Shown here piece after piece: positions 1 to 8,801 of a stretch of 49,299 bases of DNA. Both the position numbers and the translations under genes were made by a program. Source of the stretch: Bacteroidota bacterium (GTDB lineage Bacteria > Bacteroidota > Bacteroidia > NS11-12g > UBA955); contig JAIXYV010000003.1 in assembly GCA_027490055.1 (NCBI GenBank), forward strand, positions 1 to 49,299, in the 5' to 3' direction. Each line of letters begins with the position of its first letter. Position 1 is the stretch's first letter. The notes under the pieces were generated by a model. The model saw only the letters and a list, made by a program, of their open reading frames with translations, ran no database searches and was not told the DNA's origin.

Positions 1-17
1 TATCGTAGCAGAATAGT

Positions 18-929
18 TTGAATCCGGAATTATACATTTTAGGCTCAGGAAGCGCCACTCCAACCAGAGAACGAAACCCCAGTGCACAGCTCCTCAAAAT
101 AGGAAGTGCAAAAATCCTCATCGATTGCGGTGAAGGAACCCAGATGCAGTTACTTAAATACGGCATCAGACATACTGGCATCGACTATATCTGTATCAGT
201 CACCTGCACGGCGATCATTACTTCGGATTAATCGGTTTGATTTCTACTATGAGTTTAATGGGCAGGCAACAAGTACTGAATATAATTGGGCCTCCCGGAC
301 TGAAACCAATACTGGATCTTCAGATTCTTCACGGCGGTATGTCGCTTAAATTCGATTTGAATTTCATTTCAACCAATGGCAATCATCCTGAAGACATTAT
401 CACGACTGACGATTTTGAACTGAGCACCTTTCCTTTGAAACACCGCATTCACTGCACGGGTTTCTTAATCAAAGAGGCGCCAAAGCAACGCCGACTGCTG
501 CCTGAAGTGGCAAATTCATACAACATTCCGGTTGAGGCTTTTAAAGACATCAAAGCTGGTTCTGATTATATCAACGAAGCTGGCGAGGTTATAGCCAACG
601 ATATTTTAACTGAAGCTGCTGGCACACCGCGTTCATACGCCTATTGCTCGGATACGATTTTTGATAAACAAATCGCCACTTACTTTAAAGATGTGAATGT
701 GTTGTATCACGAATCAACCTACATGAAAAATCTGGAAGACCGCGCGAATATGTACTTTCATAGTACCGCCGAGCAAGCTGCAACGATTGCTCAGATGACC
801 AATGCCGCTCAGTTACTGATAGGGCACTTTTCTTCTCGTTATGATAATCTTCAACCCCTGCTGGATGAGGCTAAAGAAGTGTTTACCAATACCGAGCTTG
901 CTGTAGAAGGTAGCGTGTGGTGGATTTAA
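18..929 (+). CDS. rnz: Ribonuclease Z (tRNA 3'-end endonuclease)
   Basis: Metallo-beta-lactamase-fold endonuclease that trims tRNA precursors at the 3' side; cytoplasmic. The 303 residues match the short bacterial RNase Z length. The N-terminus 'LYILGSGSATPT' and the metal-binding 'SHLHGDHYFGL' (HxHxDH) near residues 61-71 are typical of the family. Further metal-ligand histidines are visible in 'LKHRIHCTGF', 'YHEST' and 'IGHFSSRY'. The start is TTG at 18-20: an in-frame TAG at 6-8 blocks extension, and the next Met lies past the family-conserved N-terminus. The gene is therefore complete despite its position at the window edge. An 86-bp gap separates it from the DUF6913 gene on the same strand. 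Confidence 0.95.
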   Translation: MNPELYILGSGSATPTRERNPSAQLLKIGSAKILIDCGEGTQMQLLKYGIRHTGIDYICISHLHGDHYFGLIGLISTMSLMGRQQVLNIIGPPGLKPILDLQILHGGMSLKFDLNFISTNGNHPEDIITTDDFELSTFPLKHRIHCTGFLIKEAPKQRRLLPEVANSYNIPVEAFKDIKAGSDYINEAGEVIANDILTEAAGTPRSYAYCSDTIFDKQIATYFKDVNVLYHESTYMKNLEDRANMYFHSTAEQAATIAQMTNAAQLLIGHFSSRYDNLQPLLDEAKEVFTNTELAVEGSVWWI

Positions 930-991
930 TTGCCTGCTGTATCAGATCTACCTAATTCAAAATTACCCTTTTAACTTATCACTTAATTAAT

Positions 992-999
992 TACTTTTG
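992..999 (+). promoter_or_regulatory. Possible -7 box (TACTTTTG) before the DUF6913-dapA pair
   Basis: TACTTTTG fits the Bacteroidota TAnnTTTG -7 element and ends 16 nt before the TTG start at 1016. No TTG lies at the expected -33 distance, so this is a half-match. The genes could also be read through from rnz. Confidence 0.3.
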
Positions 1000-1015
1000 A
1001 ATCGAATTATCCAAT

Positions 1016-1534
1016 TTGAAATCAAAAGCACTGATAAAGAAAACCCGTCAACTGAAAATAAACCGTTCAGCTTTGCCCTTTGATGCCATCAAATCTGTGC
1101 TTATTCTCTGGGATAGTTCGCAGCCTAAACAGGAAATTGAAGAATTAAAAACCTTCGGACACGAATTGCGCAAAAGTGGCAAGGACATTGTGTTTCTGAG
1201 CTACTACCCGCTAAAAAAACTGGGACCAGATATGCAACCTAACGAAATTTACCGTCTTTGCTGCAAAGGCGATTTTAATCTGTTTGCTGTTCCTAAATCT
1301 AAAGACTTACGTTTACTGCTCGAAACACCATTTGATCTTCTGATTAATGGCTGTCTCAACAACAACGATTTTCTGAAAACTATTTCCGTGTATTCTAAAG
1401 CGAAATTTAGAATCGGTCCCTACCTCGAAAATGATGATACCAATTTCTACGAGTTTCTGATTAAGCCAAATGGCGCAGATCCATGCGAAAACTACCTTAT
1501 AGAAATCGGCCGATCACTTAGAAAAATACAATAA
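1016..1534 (+). CDS. DUF6913-family protein, dapA neighbour
   Basis: A 172-residue basic cytoplasmic protein with no signal peptide or membrane segment. It looks like the Bacteroidota family annotated DUF6913, which I recall as often lying next to dapA; no biochemical function is known to me. Visible features are an N-terminal Lys/Arg-rich helix, the strand 'SVLILWDSSQ', and a central 'DFNLFAVPKS...FDLLINGCL' segment. The start is TTG at 1016-1018, the second TTG start in a row in this window; no earlier ATG is available in frame. It is followed after 7 nt by dapA on the same strand, so the two are very probably cotranscribed. Confidence 0.8.
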   Translation: MKSKALIKKTRQLKINRSALPFDAIKSVLILWDSSQPKQEIEELKTFGHELRKSGKDIVFLSYYPLKKLGPDMQPNEIYRLCCKGDFNLFAVPKSKDLRLLLETPFDLLINGCLNNNDFLKTISVYSKAKFRIGPYLENDDTNFYEFLIKPNGADPCENYLIEIGRSLRKIQ

Positions 1535-1541
1535 TAAAATT

Positions 1542-2438
1542 ATGGCTCACGCAATTTCACAACAACTACGCGGCACCGGTGTTGCCTTGGTTACACCATT
1601 CAACAAAGATTCTGGCATCGACTTCGAAGCGCTTAAAAAACTGGTGAAACACCAGATAGATAATGGTGTCGACTACCTGGTAATCCTCGGAACGACCGGC
1701 GAGAGTCCTACAATCTCTAAACAAGAAAAACAAAGTATCCTTGATACCATCAGAACCGAAAACAACGGCAGATTGCCTTTAGTTTTAGGCATAGGTGGTA
1801 GTCATACCCTCGAAGTAGCGGAAGCCATGAAACACCAGGATTTAGACGGTATTTCTGCTATTCTTAGTGTCTCTCCATATTACAACAAGCCTAATCAACA
1901 GGGTATTTTAAAACACTATACTTACTTAGCTGATGCTGCTCCGCTGCCAATTATCCTATACAATGTACCAGGTAGAACAGGTAGTAATGTGAGTACTGAA
2001 ACCACTTTAAAACTGGCTGAACACCAAAATATTCTTGGCACTAAAGAGGCCAGTGGTAACTTTACGCAATGCATGGACATCCTTAAAAACCGTCCCGCTA
2101 ATTTCGCTGTAATCAGTGGTGATGATGCCCTAACACATCCTTTCCTGGCTCTGGGCATGGATGGTGTTATTAGTGTGATTGCAAATGCTTATCCTAAAAC
2201 TTTTAGTGATATGGTACGTCTTGGTTTAAACGGCGATACCAAAGCTGCTTTACCTCTGCACAATCAATTGCTGGATGCTATGAACCTGATCTTCGCCGAT
2301 GGCAGTCCGGGTGGCATCAAAGTGATTCTGGAAGCTATGGGTATCTGCGGCACTACCGTAAGAATGCCATTGCATGATGTAAGTGACAGCGTTAAAAGTG
2401 CACTTTTAAACTGCATAAAACAAAGCGCTGCCAGATAA
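1542..2438 (+). CDS. dapA: 4-hydroxy-tetrahydrodipicolinate synthase
   Basis: Condenses pyruvate with L-aspartate semialdehyde at the branch point to lysine and diaminopimelate; cytoplasmic TIM-barrel aldolase, normally a tetramer. 298 residues, close to the usual ~292. The pyruvate-binding 'GTTGES' lies at residues 50-55. The catalytic Tyr140 is in 'YNVPGRTG' and the Schiff-base Lys168 is in 'GTKEASGN'. Compared with the E. coli enzyme (Tyr133, Lys161), both are shifted by the same seven residues. The gene starts 7 nt after the DUF6913 stop and ends before a strong hairpin terminator, so it is the last gene of this transcript. Confidence 0.97.
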   Translation: MAHAISQQLRGTGVALVTPFNKDSGIDFEALKKLVKHQIDNGVDYLVILGTTGESPTISKQEKQSILDTIRTENNGRLPLVLGIGGSHTLEVAEAMKHQDLDGISAILSVSPYYNKPNQQGILKHYTYLADAAPLPIILYNVPGRTGSNVSTETTLKLAEHQNILGTKEASGNFTQCMDILKNRPANFAVISGDDALTHPFLALGMDGVISVIANAYPKTFSDMVRLGLNGDTKAALPLHNQLLDAMNLIFADGSPGGIKVILEAMGICGTTVRMPLHDVSDSVKSALLNCIKQSAAR

Positions 2439-2454
2439 AAAAATCTTAATCAAT

Positions 2455-2488
2455 AAAAAAAGCGCGTTCTTTTTGAATGCGCTTTTTT
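2455..2488 (+). terminator. Intrinsic terminator after dapA, probably bidirectional
   Basis: A 9-bp stem (2461-2469 with 2475-2483) is closed by a 5-nt T loop. It is flanked by A6 on the left and T5 on the right, which extend the stem. Because both sides carry the tract, it can also terminate the htrA transcript arriving on the opposite strand. Confidence 0.85.
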
Positions 2489-2541
2489 GTTGGGGTAATT
2501 TTTTAAATTTAAAACACCCTGTCCGGGTGGAATAAAAAAAA

Positions 2542-3969
2542 TTAATACCAGAAATTGTAAATTCTTCTTCCGCCGTCGGCACTCAAACCCTCAATCTGAA
2601 TGCGACCTCCGGCTGCTTCAAGCAACTTGATTAATTCGTTGGCGTCTTTGCAAACATTGCCGTTGTATTTCAGAAAAATGAAGCCATCTTCAATCCCCAT
2701 ATTGGCAATTAAACCACTGCGGATATTATTGACTTTCACGCCTGAACTAATGCTGTACTTCTGTAACTCAACTTTACTGACATTAGAAAAATCTGCACCA
2801 AGTTTGTCGGAAGTCACTGATCGTTTTTTCTCTAAAGTAATCTCTCCATCCTGATTGGTTAAAGTCATGATGGTTTCTTTTGCCTCGCCTTTGCGAACAT
2901 AATTGATTTTGATTTTATCACCTGGTCGGTAATACGACATGTGCTCATCAAAACCAGATTTACCACTTATCGCTCTATCCTGAATTTTTACAATGATATC
3001 GCCTGTCAGAAGACCTGCTTTGGCACCGGGACTTTCATTATAGACATTCTTAACTAAGGCGCCGTCTGTTACTTTATTAATCTTTTCTGAATTCTCGTCA
3101 ACTTCATCTGCTTCTATGCCAGTGTAACCTCTTTGTACCTGACCGAAATCTATCAGGTCTTTAATCGTCTTAGCAACAATATTTGCAGGTATAGCGAAGC
3201 CATAGCCCGCATAGCTGCCGGTCTGACTGAATATTGCTGTATTGATGCCCACCAGTTCGCCGTTCAAATTTACCAATGCACCGCCGCTATTACCCGGATT
3301 AATGGCCGCATCTGTCTGAATAAACGATTCTATTGGGAACTGATTGTTTACTACATTGATGTTGCGGCCTTTGGCACTCCCAATACCAGCTGTAACAGTA
3401 GAGGTCAGATTAAATGGATTTCCTACCGCTACTACCCACTCGCCAATTTCTAAATCATCTGAATTAGAAATAGCTATGGCTGGTAAATTATCTGACTCAA
3501 TTTTTAATAAGGCTAAATCTGTAGAAGGATCTGTACCTACCAATCTGGCTGTGTAGGTTTTCTTTTTATTGTTGAGCACTACTTCTATCGTCTGCGCATC
3601 TTTAACAACGTGCAGGTTAGTGATGATATAACCATCTTTTCTGACGATAACACCACTGCCAGTGCTGCTAACTTTACCAATGCTTCCGAACGGATCCCAG
3701 CCATCGAAAAACATACCAAACGGATTGCGCTGCTGCACCATCGCCGTGGTTTTAATGAACACCACACAAGGTGTACTCACTTTAGAAGCCAGTACAAAAC
3801 TGATACTGTTCTCGGCGGTTTTGCCATTGTAAGAGGCTAATAAGCCCTTTAAACTTTCTGTTTGTGAAGCTGAAGCAGCATCTGCATCAGCGTTAAATCT
3901 TGTAAATACAAATGCGCCTAAAACACCAAATACTGCGGCTAATAAGGCGTTTAAAACAATTTTCTTCAT
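2542..3969 (-). CDS. HtrA/Deg-family periplasmic serine protease with PDZ domains
   Basis: Envelope quality-control serine protease of the Do/DegQ type. Numbered from the ATG at 3969 (475 residues), an N-terminal hydrophobic export segment (about 3-22) is followed by a trypsin-like domain. Its triad is His120 ('TNLHVVKD'), Asp151 ('STDLALLK') and Ser228 ('GNSGGALV'). One clear PDZ domain follows (about 280-375), then a shorter second PDZ-like segment to the C-terminus. A TTG 9 nt upstream also opens the frame but would overlap the stop of the preceding gene; the ATG gives a normal signal sequence ('MKKIVLNALLAAVFG'). It lies 5 nt after the DUF1573 gene, suggesting an operon. Whether it is DegP- or DegQ-like cannot be decided here. 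Confidence 0.93.
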   Translation of the reverse strand: MKKIVLNALLAAVFGVLGAFVFTRFNADADAASASQTESLKGLLASYNGKTAENSISFVLASKVSTPCVVFIKTTAMVQQRNPFGMFFDGWDPFGSIGKVSSTGSGVIVRKDGYIITNLHVVKDAQTIEVVLNNKKKTYTARLVGTDPSTDLALLKIESDNLPAIAISNSDDLEIGEWVVAVGNPFNLTSTVTAGIGSAKGRNINVVNNQFPIESFIQTDAAINPGNSGGALVNLNGELVGINTAIFSQTGSYAGYGFAIPANIVAKTIKDLIDFGQVQRGYTGIEADEVDENSEKINKVTDGALVKNVYNESPGAKAGLLTGDIIVKIQDRAISGKSGFDEHMSYYRPGDKIKINYVRKGEAKETIMTLTNQDGEITLEKKRSVTSDKLGADFSNVSKVELQKYSISSGVKVNNIRSGLIANMGIEDGFIFLKYNGNVCKDANELIKLLEAAGGRIQIEGLSADGGRRIYNFWY

Positions 3970-3974
3970 AGCAA

Positions 3975-5090
3975 TCAATTAGTGATATTTATTAAGAGTT
4001 TAACTTTTTGTTCTGAATTTTTAGGGTCGTTAGAATACAGTGTTAGATACTTGCTGTGCGAAGCGATGGTTTGATTAACCGTATCAATTGAAATGGTAAA
4101 TATCACCTTCTCTCCGGGTGCTAAAATTTGCTTTGGTAAATTAAATGAAATGCAGGAACAGCTGGGTTTAACACTTCTGATTTTTAGTTCGGTCTTACCA
4201 TTATTAGTGATGGTAACGGTCTTGCTAACGATAGATCCGGCGACAGCTTTGCCGAAATTTAAAACACTTCCTGAATCAATGCTGATTGCCGGGGCGTTGA
4301 GTTTCTGTTGCTTGGTCAGTTTCGAAAAATCTTCTTTTAAATTGATATAAACGTGAAGAAACTTGGTCTCTCCTGCTGCATCATCTGTTACAAATGCTAT
4401 TCGCTGACGAATCTCTCCTAAATCTGCAATCTTGGTTCCATCAACCGTGAAGGTGATAAACATAGAATCCATCACATCGATAACACTATCGCCGATATTG
4501 ACCGTCAGATAATCTGGTACTTCATTGACTTCCCATATTTTAATAGGATAGCCCTGATAGTTGAATGCTTTGATGGTATAGGTTTGTTTTTGATTGCTGT
4601 GTAAATCAGGAAATGCCGCTATCATAGAGGTCAGCGCCAAATTAGAATACGTTGTGCTGTATGTCACCGGGCGCTTTGCCAGATTAGCTTCAGGAATAAC
4701 AGTACCGGTAATGCTTAGACTCTGATACATGTCCTGCTCATTGAAATACACAAAAAGATTTTTATGAAAATCGCCGCTTCTGCCTCTGGTCTCATACAAG
4801 GCTTTGATAAAGCCCTTAGCACCCGGAAGTATGGTATCCTTTGAGTACTCAGGCTTTGTGCAACCGCAGCTGGTTTCAATATTCTTAATGTAAATGGGAA
4901 CTTTACCGACATTGGTAAATTCGAAGATGGCAGTTGCAATGCCTATCTCTTCTTTTATTTTACCAAAATCGTGTGACACTTTGTCAAATTTAACACCTTC
5001 ACTCATCTGAGCAAATGCATTGTTAAACTGACAAACAGCAAGTATAGCAAGGAGTATAATTCTCATCGGTTGTAATATTACAAATTTCAT
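3975..5090 (-). CDS. Exported protein with two DUF1573 domains
   Basis: A 371-residue predicted periplasmic or surface protein. Two DUF1573 (ASH/hydin-like, immunoglobulin-fold) units are seen, each with the family signature: 'SCGCTKPEYS...ILPG' near residue 54, and 'SCSCISFNLPKQILAPGEK' near residue 322. The region between them looks like a third, divergent beta-sandwich. The signal peptide is clear ('RIILLAILAVCQFNNAFAQ'). ATG at 5090 is used here, but the in-frame ATG at 5066 would leave a cleaner signal peptide (363 residues). DUF1573 proteins are abundant in Bacteroidota and functionally obscure. The tight linkage to the htrA gene (5 nt) suggests a shared envelope role, which is inference. 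Confidence 0.85.
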   Translation of the reverse strand: MKFVILQPMRIILLAILAVCQFNNAFAQMSEGVKFDKVSHDFGKIKEEIGIATAIFEFTNVGKVPIYIKNIETSCGCTKPEYSKDTILPGAKGFIKALYETRGRSGDFHKNLFVYFNEQDMYQSLSITGTVIPEANLAKRPVTYSTTYSNLALTSMIAAFPDLHSNQKQTYTIKAFNYQGYPIKIWEVNEVPDYLTVNIGDSVIDVMDSMFITFTVDGTKIADLGEIRQRIAFVTDDAAGETKFLHVYINLKEDFSKLTKQQKLNAPAISIDSGSVLNFGKAVAGSIVSKTVTITNNGKTELKIRSVKPSCSCISFNLPKQILAPGEKVIFTISIDTVNQTIASHSKYLTLYSNDPKNSEQKVKLLINITN

Positions 5091-5163
5091 ACAAATTTTT
5101 AAGTAAGATAGATTTTTCGATTAAATGGTTGTATGCCTCCTTAAAATAAGCCTCATTACTAAA

Positions 5164-5194
5164 TTGTATTATTCGACCGCTTACAATATCTTTG
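5164..5194 (+). promoter_or_regulatory. ruvB promoter (TTG-N20-TATCTTTG)
   Basis: TTG at 5164-5166 and TATCTTTG at 5187-5194 are separated by 20 nt and match both elements of the Bacteroidota housekeeping promoter. The box ends 10 nt before the ruvB ATG, so the 5' leader would be only a few nucleotides. Confidence 0.75.
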
Positions 5195-5204
5195 CATCAT
5201 TGCC

Positions 5205-6233
5205 ATGATAAACAAAAACCTCGATCCTGAAAGAGATGCTTTAAGTCCTGCCGACAGAGATATCGAAAAGGTATTGAGACCAACGCAGTTTGAAGACTTT
5301 ACCGGACAGGAAAAAATTCTTGAGAATCTGCGTGTTTTTGTGAAGGCTGCTGTTCAGCGCGGTGAAGCACTGGATCACGTTTTACTTCACGGCCCTCCGG
5401 GTCTGGGAAAAACGACCTTAGCCAATATAATCGCCAACGAACTGCAAAGTAATATCAAAATTACCAGCGGTCCGGTACTCGAAAAACCAGGCGACTTGGC
5501 GGGATTGCTAACAAATCTCGAAGAAGGTGATGTCTTATTCATTGACGAAATTCACCGTCTGAGTCCGGTTGTCGAAGAATACCTGTATTCGGCAATGGAG
5601 GATTACAAAATTGACATCGTTCTTGACAGCGGTCCTAGTGCCCGTTCTGTTCAAATCAGTTTGGCCCCTTTTACGCTCGTAGGAGCGACAACCAGATCAG
5701 GTTTACTAACTGCTCCACTGCGTGCCCGTTTTGGCATTACCAACCGTTTAGAATACTATACCACCGATTTACTGGCAAGAATTGTTAACCGTTCTTCAGG
5801 TATCATCAAAGTGCCTATCGCAGATGCGGCGGCTTTCGAAATTGCAAGAAGAAGCAGAGGAACCCCGCGTATTGCTAACGCTTTACTCCGTCGTACCCGC
5901 GATTTTGCTCAGATAAAAGGTGATGGTACAATTGATCTTGAAATAGCCAAATACGCACTTGAAGCATTGAATGTCGATGCCAACGGTCTGGATGAAATGG
6001 ATAACAGAATCTTAAGTACTATTATAGATAAATTTAAAGGCGGACCAGTAGGCATTAACACCATTGCGACTGCTGTAGGTGAAGAAGCTGGTACAATCGA
6101 AGAGGTATACGAACCATTCCTGATTCAGGAAGGCTATCTGATGAGAACTGCCCGTGGAAGAGAAGCCACTGCTCACGCCTACAAACACCTGGGTAGAATT
6201 CAATACCGCAAAGACAACGGCGAACTTTTCTAA
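5205..6233 (+). CDS. ruvB: Holliday junction branch-migration helicase RuvB
   Basis: AAA+ motor that drives branch migration of Holliday junctions with RuvA. 342 residues, the usual length. Walker A 'GPPGLGKT' at residues 63-70, Walker B 'LFIDEIHR' at 111-118, sensor 'GATTRSG' at 159-165 and the Arg-finger region 'LRARFG' at 171-176 are all intact. The C-terminal winged-helix DNA-binding domain is present ('GRIQY' near the end). It is a monocistronic gene with its own promoter; ruvA is not in the window. The stop lies 3 nt from that of the convergent waaA gene, with no hairpin between them. Confidence 0.98.
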   Translation: MINKNLDPERDALSPADRDIEKVLRPTQFEDFTGQEKILENLRVFVKAAVQRGEALDHVLLHGPPGLGKTTLANIIANELQSNIKITSGPVLEKPGDLAGLLTNLEEGDVLFIDEIHRLSPVVEEYLYSAMEDYKIDIVLDSGPSARSVQISLAPFTLVGATTRSGLLTAPLRARFGITNRLEYYTTDLLARIVNRSSGIIKVPIADAAAFEIARRSRGTPRIANALLRRTRDFAQIKGDGTIDLEIAKYALEALNVDANGLDEMDNRILSTIIDKFKGGPVGINTIATAVGEEAGTIEEVYEPFLIQEGYLMRTARGREATAHAYKHLGRIQYRKDNGELF

Positions 6234-6236
6234 AGT

Positions 6237-7469
6237 TTATTTTTCCTCTATTACTTTTACAACCTTCTCTGTGGCCCCAGAATGCCAGTTGATAAAATCA
6301 ATGCATTTGGCTTTTAAATCATTGCCCAGATGTTGCTTCGGTAAGAAATAATTGATGCTCTTTTTGAAGGATGCAGCATCAGAGATACTCATGGCTACTT
6401 CAGACTGCATCGCTAATGCAGCCTCTGGATACTTGCCGGTATTCGGACCGAAAAGTACTGGCACTCCGAAAGATAGTGCTTCTAAAATATTGTGCAAACC
6501 TTTGCCGAATGCGCCGCCAATCAAGGCTATGTCGCCATAGTAATAGGCACTTGACAAATGTCCAATAGTGTTTAGAACCATCACTCTGCTGCCTTCCGGA
6601 ATACGATTATCGGTGTATAGAGAAGCGCCATATTGTTTGAAGGAATTATATATAGTATCAATGTGCTTCAGACTGATATCGTGGGGCACGATTAAAACTT
6701 TAAAAGATTTGAAGCTATCATCTTGTAATAATTGCTCGGCTAAAGCCTCTTCAGCCTGCCAGCTGCTGCCAAGAATAATTAGAGGAGAATCGGCTTTAAA
6801 AGCTTCGATATGCGTGTTCAATTTTACCTTTAATGCATGCTCCTTTACCCTGTCGTATCTGGTGTCGCCGCTTAGCTGTATATTGGTAAGACCTTTGTGT
6901 TCCAGCAATTGGTAGCTGCTCTCGTCTTGTAAAAATATGCGTGTGAATTTTGGCAATAAACGGTACAACCAAGATCCAAAAAATGAAAAGATAAATTGAT
7001 TGGATCTGAAAGTAGCTGATATGAGATAACAAGGTATTTGTCTTTGATGGATAAGGCTCAGATAAAAATACCAAAGCTCATACTTAACAAATACGACATG
7101 GTCTGGGTTCAGATAGTTCAAGACTTTGCGTGCATTGGCAGGCGTGTCTAGTGGCAAATAAATGACGGCATCTGCCAGTGCATAATCTTTTCGCTGCAGA
7201 TAGCCAGAGGGCGAAAAAAATGAGATAACAATGCTGATGCCTGGGTCTTTAGATTTTAATGCTTCAATAAGCGGACGGGCTTGCTCAAATTCGCCGAGAC
7301 TGGCACAATGGAACCAATAGCGCTGAGCCGTTTTTTGAAGCGGAACTGATAAATTCTGGGTATTGCGACCCTCAATAAAATCCTTGAGTTTACCTCTTTT
7401 CAAAAACAGGTTGATAAGACTTAATAAGCCTCCTGCCAATTTGATAATAAACAGGTATATCCAGGTCAT
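6237..7469 (-). CDS. waaA: 3-deoxy-D-manno-octulosonic acid (Kdo) transferase
   Basis: Transfers Kdo from CMP-Kdo to lipid A precursor at the inner-membrane face, the first step of LPS core assembly. 410 residues; the N-terminal hydrophobic anchor (about 1-22) is typical. The region 'WFHCASLGEFEQARPLI' (52-68) contains the conserved catalytic-base Glu60. The second GT-B Rossmann domain carries 'LGSSWQAEE', 'IVPHDI' and 'GGAFGKGLHNILEAL' for nucleotide-sugar binding. The gene starts 3 nt after the upstream outer-membrane-type gene on the same strand, so the two form an operon. Confidence 0.95.
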   Translation of the reverse strand: MTWIYLFIIKLAGGLLSLINLFLKRGKLKDFIEGRNTQNLSVPLQKTAQRYWFHCASLGEFEQARPLIEALKSKDPGISIVISFFSPSGYLQRKDYALADAVIYLPLDTPANARKVLNYLNPDHVVFVKYELWYFYLSLIHQRQIPCYLISATFRSNQFIFSFFGSWLYRLLPKFTRIFLQDESSYQLLEHKGLTNIQLSGDTRYDRVKEHALKVKLNTHIEAFKADSPLIILGSSWQAEEALAEQLLQDDSFKSFKVLIVPHDISLKHIDTIYNSFKQYGASLYTDNRIPEGSRVMVLNTIGHLSSAYYYGDIALIGGAFGKGLHNILEALSFGVPVLFGPNTGKYPEAALAMQSEVAMSISDAASFKKSINYFLPKQHLGNDLKAKCIDFINWHSGATEKVVKVIEEK

Positions 7470-7472
7470 TGA

Positions 7473-8261
7473 TTAATCGAAATATCGCTCTTCATCTCCT
7501 TTTGAAGTGCCGGCTTTTCTGCCGCTGATAGAAATCATTACACCAACTTTTAATCCTAACATCAAATCATTTCTGGAAGTGTTGTCAGCCGTTCTGGTAT
7601 CGAAATTAAATGCTCTTCTGTTTTTGGTGAAGCCGTTCAAAACTTCTATACCAGCAACAAAGTTAAGCATCGCTTTGGGATCAATTCTCTGGTAGCCGGC
7701 AAAACCTCTTACCATTAAGCCATTGGTTAAACGATCATAGCCATTGGCATATTCGCCTTCTAATTGTGGCAATACCGTTCTCTGAAAGGTATACTTGATA
7801 TAATGCTGCATGTAACCCGCTCCTGCTGTCAGCAAAATGCCTGAATTAGGATCGAATTTATTGATAGGAATAACTTTGCCAAAATCAACATGCCAGGTAA
7901 TGCCTCTTTGGTACATTTTAATCTCGGCCAAATTGCCATTGACATCCACCAGATAGCCTGAGCCACCAACCATGGTATCAAATATGCCATTTTCTTTCAC
8001 CTTACCACTGAATATCGTATTAATACCTGCCTGAATCTGGTAATTATTGCCAAACTTATAGGAAGTCGAAAACCCTACTGTATTACTACCGCCAAAACGA
8101 TTGCTTAAAATGCCCACTGGCACCTGCCTACCGTAATTAACGCAAAATAATACTGAGTTCCTTAACCCACCCGGGGTTTGAGAAAGCTTAGAGCTGTCCT
8201 GAGCTTTAAGCCCGGCAACAGCGGTGAACATAAACAAAAAGATATAACTGAATTTTAACAC
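7473..8261 (-). CDS. Predicted outer-membrane beta-barrel protein upstream of waaA
   Basis: 262 residues with a signal peptide ('FSYIFLFMFTAVAGLKAQ') and alternating aromatic/glycine strands throughout ('VGFSTSYKFGNNYQIQAGINTIF', 'GILLTAGAGYMQHYIKYTF', 'LMLGLKVGVMIS'), as in small Bacteroidota outer-membrane barrels. I do not recognise a named family. The start is GTG at 8259-8261; no upstream ATG fits and an internal Met would destroy the signal peptide. A perfect TATATTTG promoter box ends only 4 nt before this GTG. It is followed after 3 nt by waaA, so an envelope or LPS-related role is plausible but inferred. The last residues (GDEERYFD) are unusually acidic for a barrel end. Confidence 0.72.
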   Translation of the reverse strand: MLKFSYIFLFMFTAVAGLKAQDSSKLSQTPGGLRNSVLFCVNYGRQVPVGILSNRFGGSNTVGFSTSYKFGNNYQIQAGINTIFSGKVKENGIFDTMVGGSGYLVDVNGNLAEIKMYQRGITWHVDFGKVIPINKFDPNSGILLTAGAGYMQHYIKYTFQRTVLPQLEGEYANGYDRLTNGLMVRGFAGYQRIDPKAMLNFVAGIEVLNGFTKNRRAFNFDTRTADNTSRNDLMLGLKVGVMISISGRKAGTSKGDEERYFD

Positions 8262-8265
8262 AAGG

Positions 8266-8273
8266 CAAATATA
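8266..8273 (-). promoter_or_regulatory. -7 box TATATTTG, 4 nt from the GTG start
   Basis: On the minus strand TATATTTG is followed by CCTT and then the GTG start codon at 8261. The -33 TTG is not evident. If the box is used, the mRNA would have almost no leader. Confidence 0.5.
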
Positions 8274-8301
8274 CTAAATATTTTCCTTGAATTATCGCTC
8301 A

Positions 8302-8721
8302 TCAGTCTTCGTTAACGCTCACTCTGAACTGAATCTGTGAACTGTATTCCATGGCTTTTGATACTGAACAATACTTGTCATGTGAGAGTTGAGCTGCTTT
8401 CTGCGCTTTGTCCAGATCTACCTTGCCTTTTATTTTAAAGTGAATATCTACGGTTCTGTACACCGAATAAGTGTCTTCCTTTTGTGAGTCGCCGTCAACA
8501 ACAACTTCAAAACTTTCAATCTCTTGTTTTTGCTTCTTTAAAATAGAGATGATATCAATAGCGCTGCATCCGCCAACTGCTGCCAATAACATCTGCATTG
8601 GTCTGAAACCCTTGTGATGTCCACCTATGCTTTCAGAGCCATCCATCAGTAAAGTGTTGCCTGTGTCGTTGCTGGCCTCCATTAAAAAATCTTCGTCAAT
8701 TCTCTTGATAGTAATTTGCAT
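8302..8721 (-). CDS. OsmC/Ohr-family protein
   Basis: A 139-residue OsmC-like protein; members are small cytoplasmic peroxide-reducing or thiol-redox proteins acting as dimers. The two family cysteines are both present: Cys52 in 'AAVGGCSAID' and Cys118 in 'SHDKYCSVSKA'. This is consistent with a redox-active enzyme of the YhfA/OsmC branch rather than classical Ohr, though that assignment is uncertain. ATG at 8719-8721. A box with one mismatch (TAATTTCG, 8742-8749) lies 20 nt upstream. It is separated from the ABC exporter gene by 80 nt. Confidence 0.9.
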   Translation of the reverse strand: MQITIKRIDEDFLMEASNDTGNTLLMDGSESIGGHHKGFRPMQMLLAAVGGCSAIDIISILKKQKQEIESFEVVVDGDSQKEDTYSVYRTVDIHFKIKGKVDLDKAQKAAQLSHDKYCSVSKAMEYSSQIQFRVSVNED

Positions 8722-8783
8722 ATTATTTAAAAATTATAGCACGAAATTATAGGGATTTATAGCTGAAACTTTGTGCAAAGCCC

Positions 8784-8799
8784 CCTGACGTTTGTCAGG
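8784..8799 (-). terminator. Weak hairpin behind the ABC exporter stop codon
   Basis: A 6-bp inverted repeat (8784-8789 with 8794-8799, 4-nt loop) starts two bases after the stop codon of the exporter gene. The following U tract is poor (GGGGCTTTGC), so this may protect the 3' end rather than terminate. Confidence 0.3.
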
Positions 8800-8801
8800 T
8801 T

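Noticed and set aside
3970-3978. TTG start 9 nt upstream of the htrA ATG
   Set aside because: It would overlap the stop of the DUF1573 gene and adds nothing to the signal peptide; the ATG at 3969 gives a normal N-terminus.
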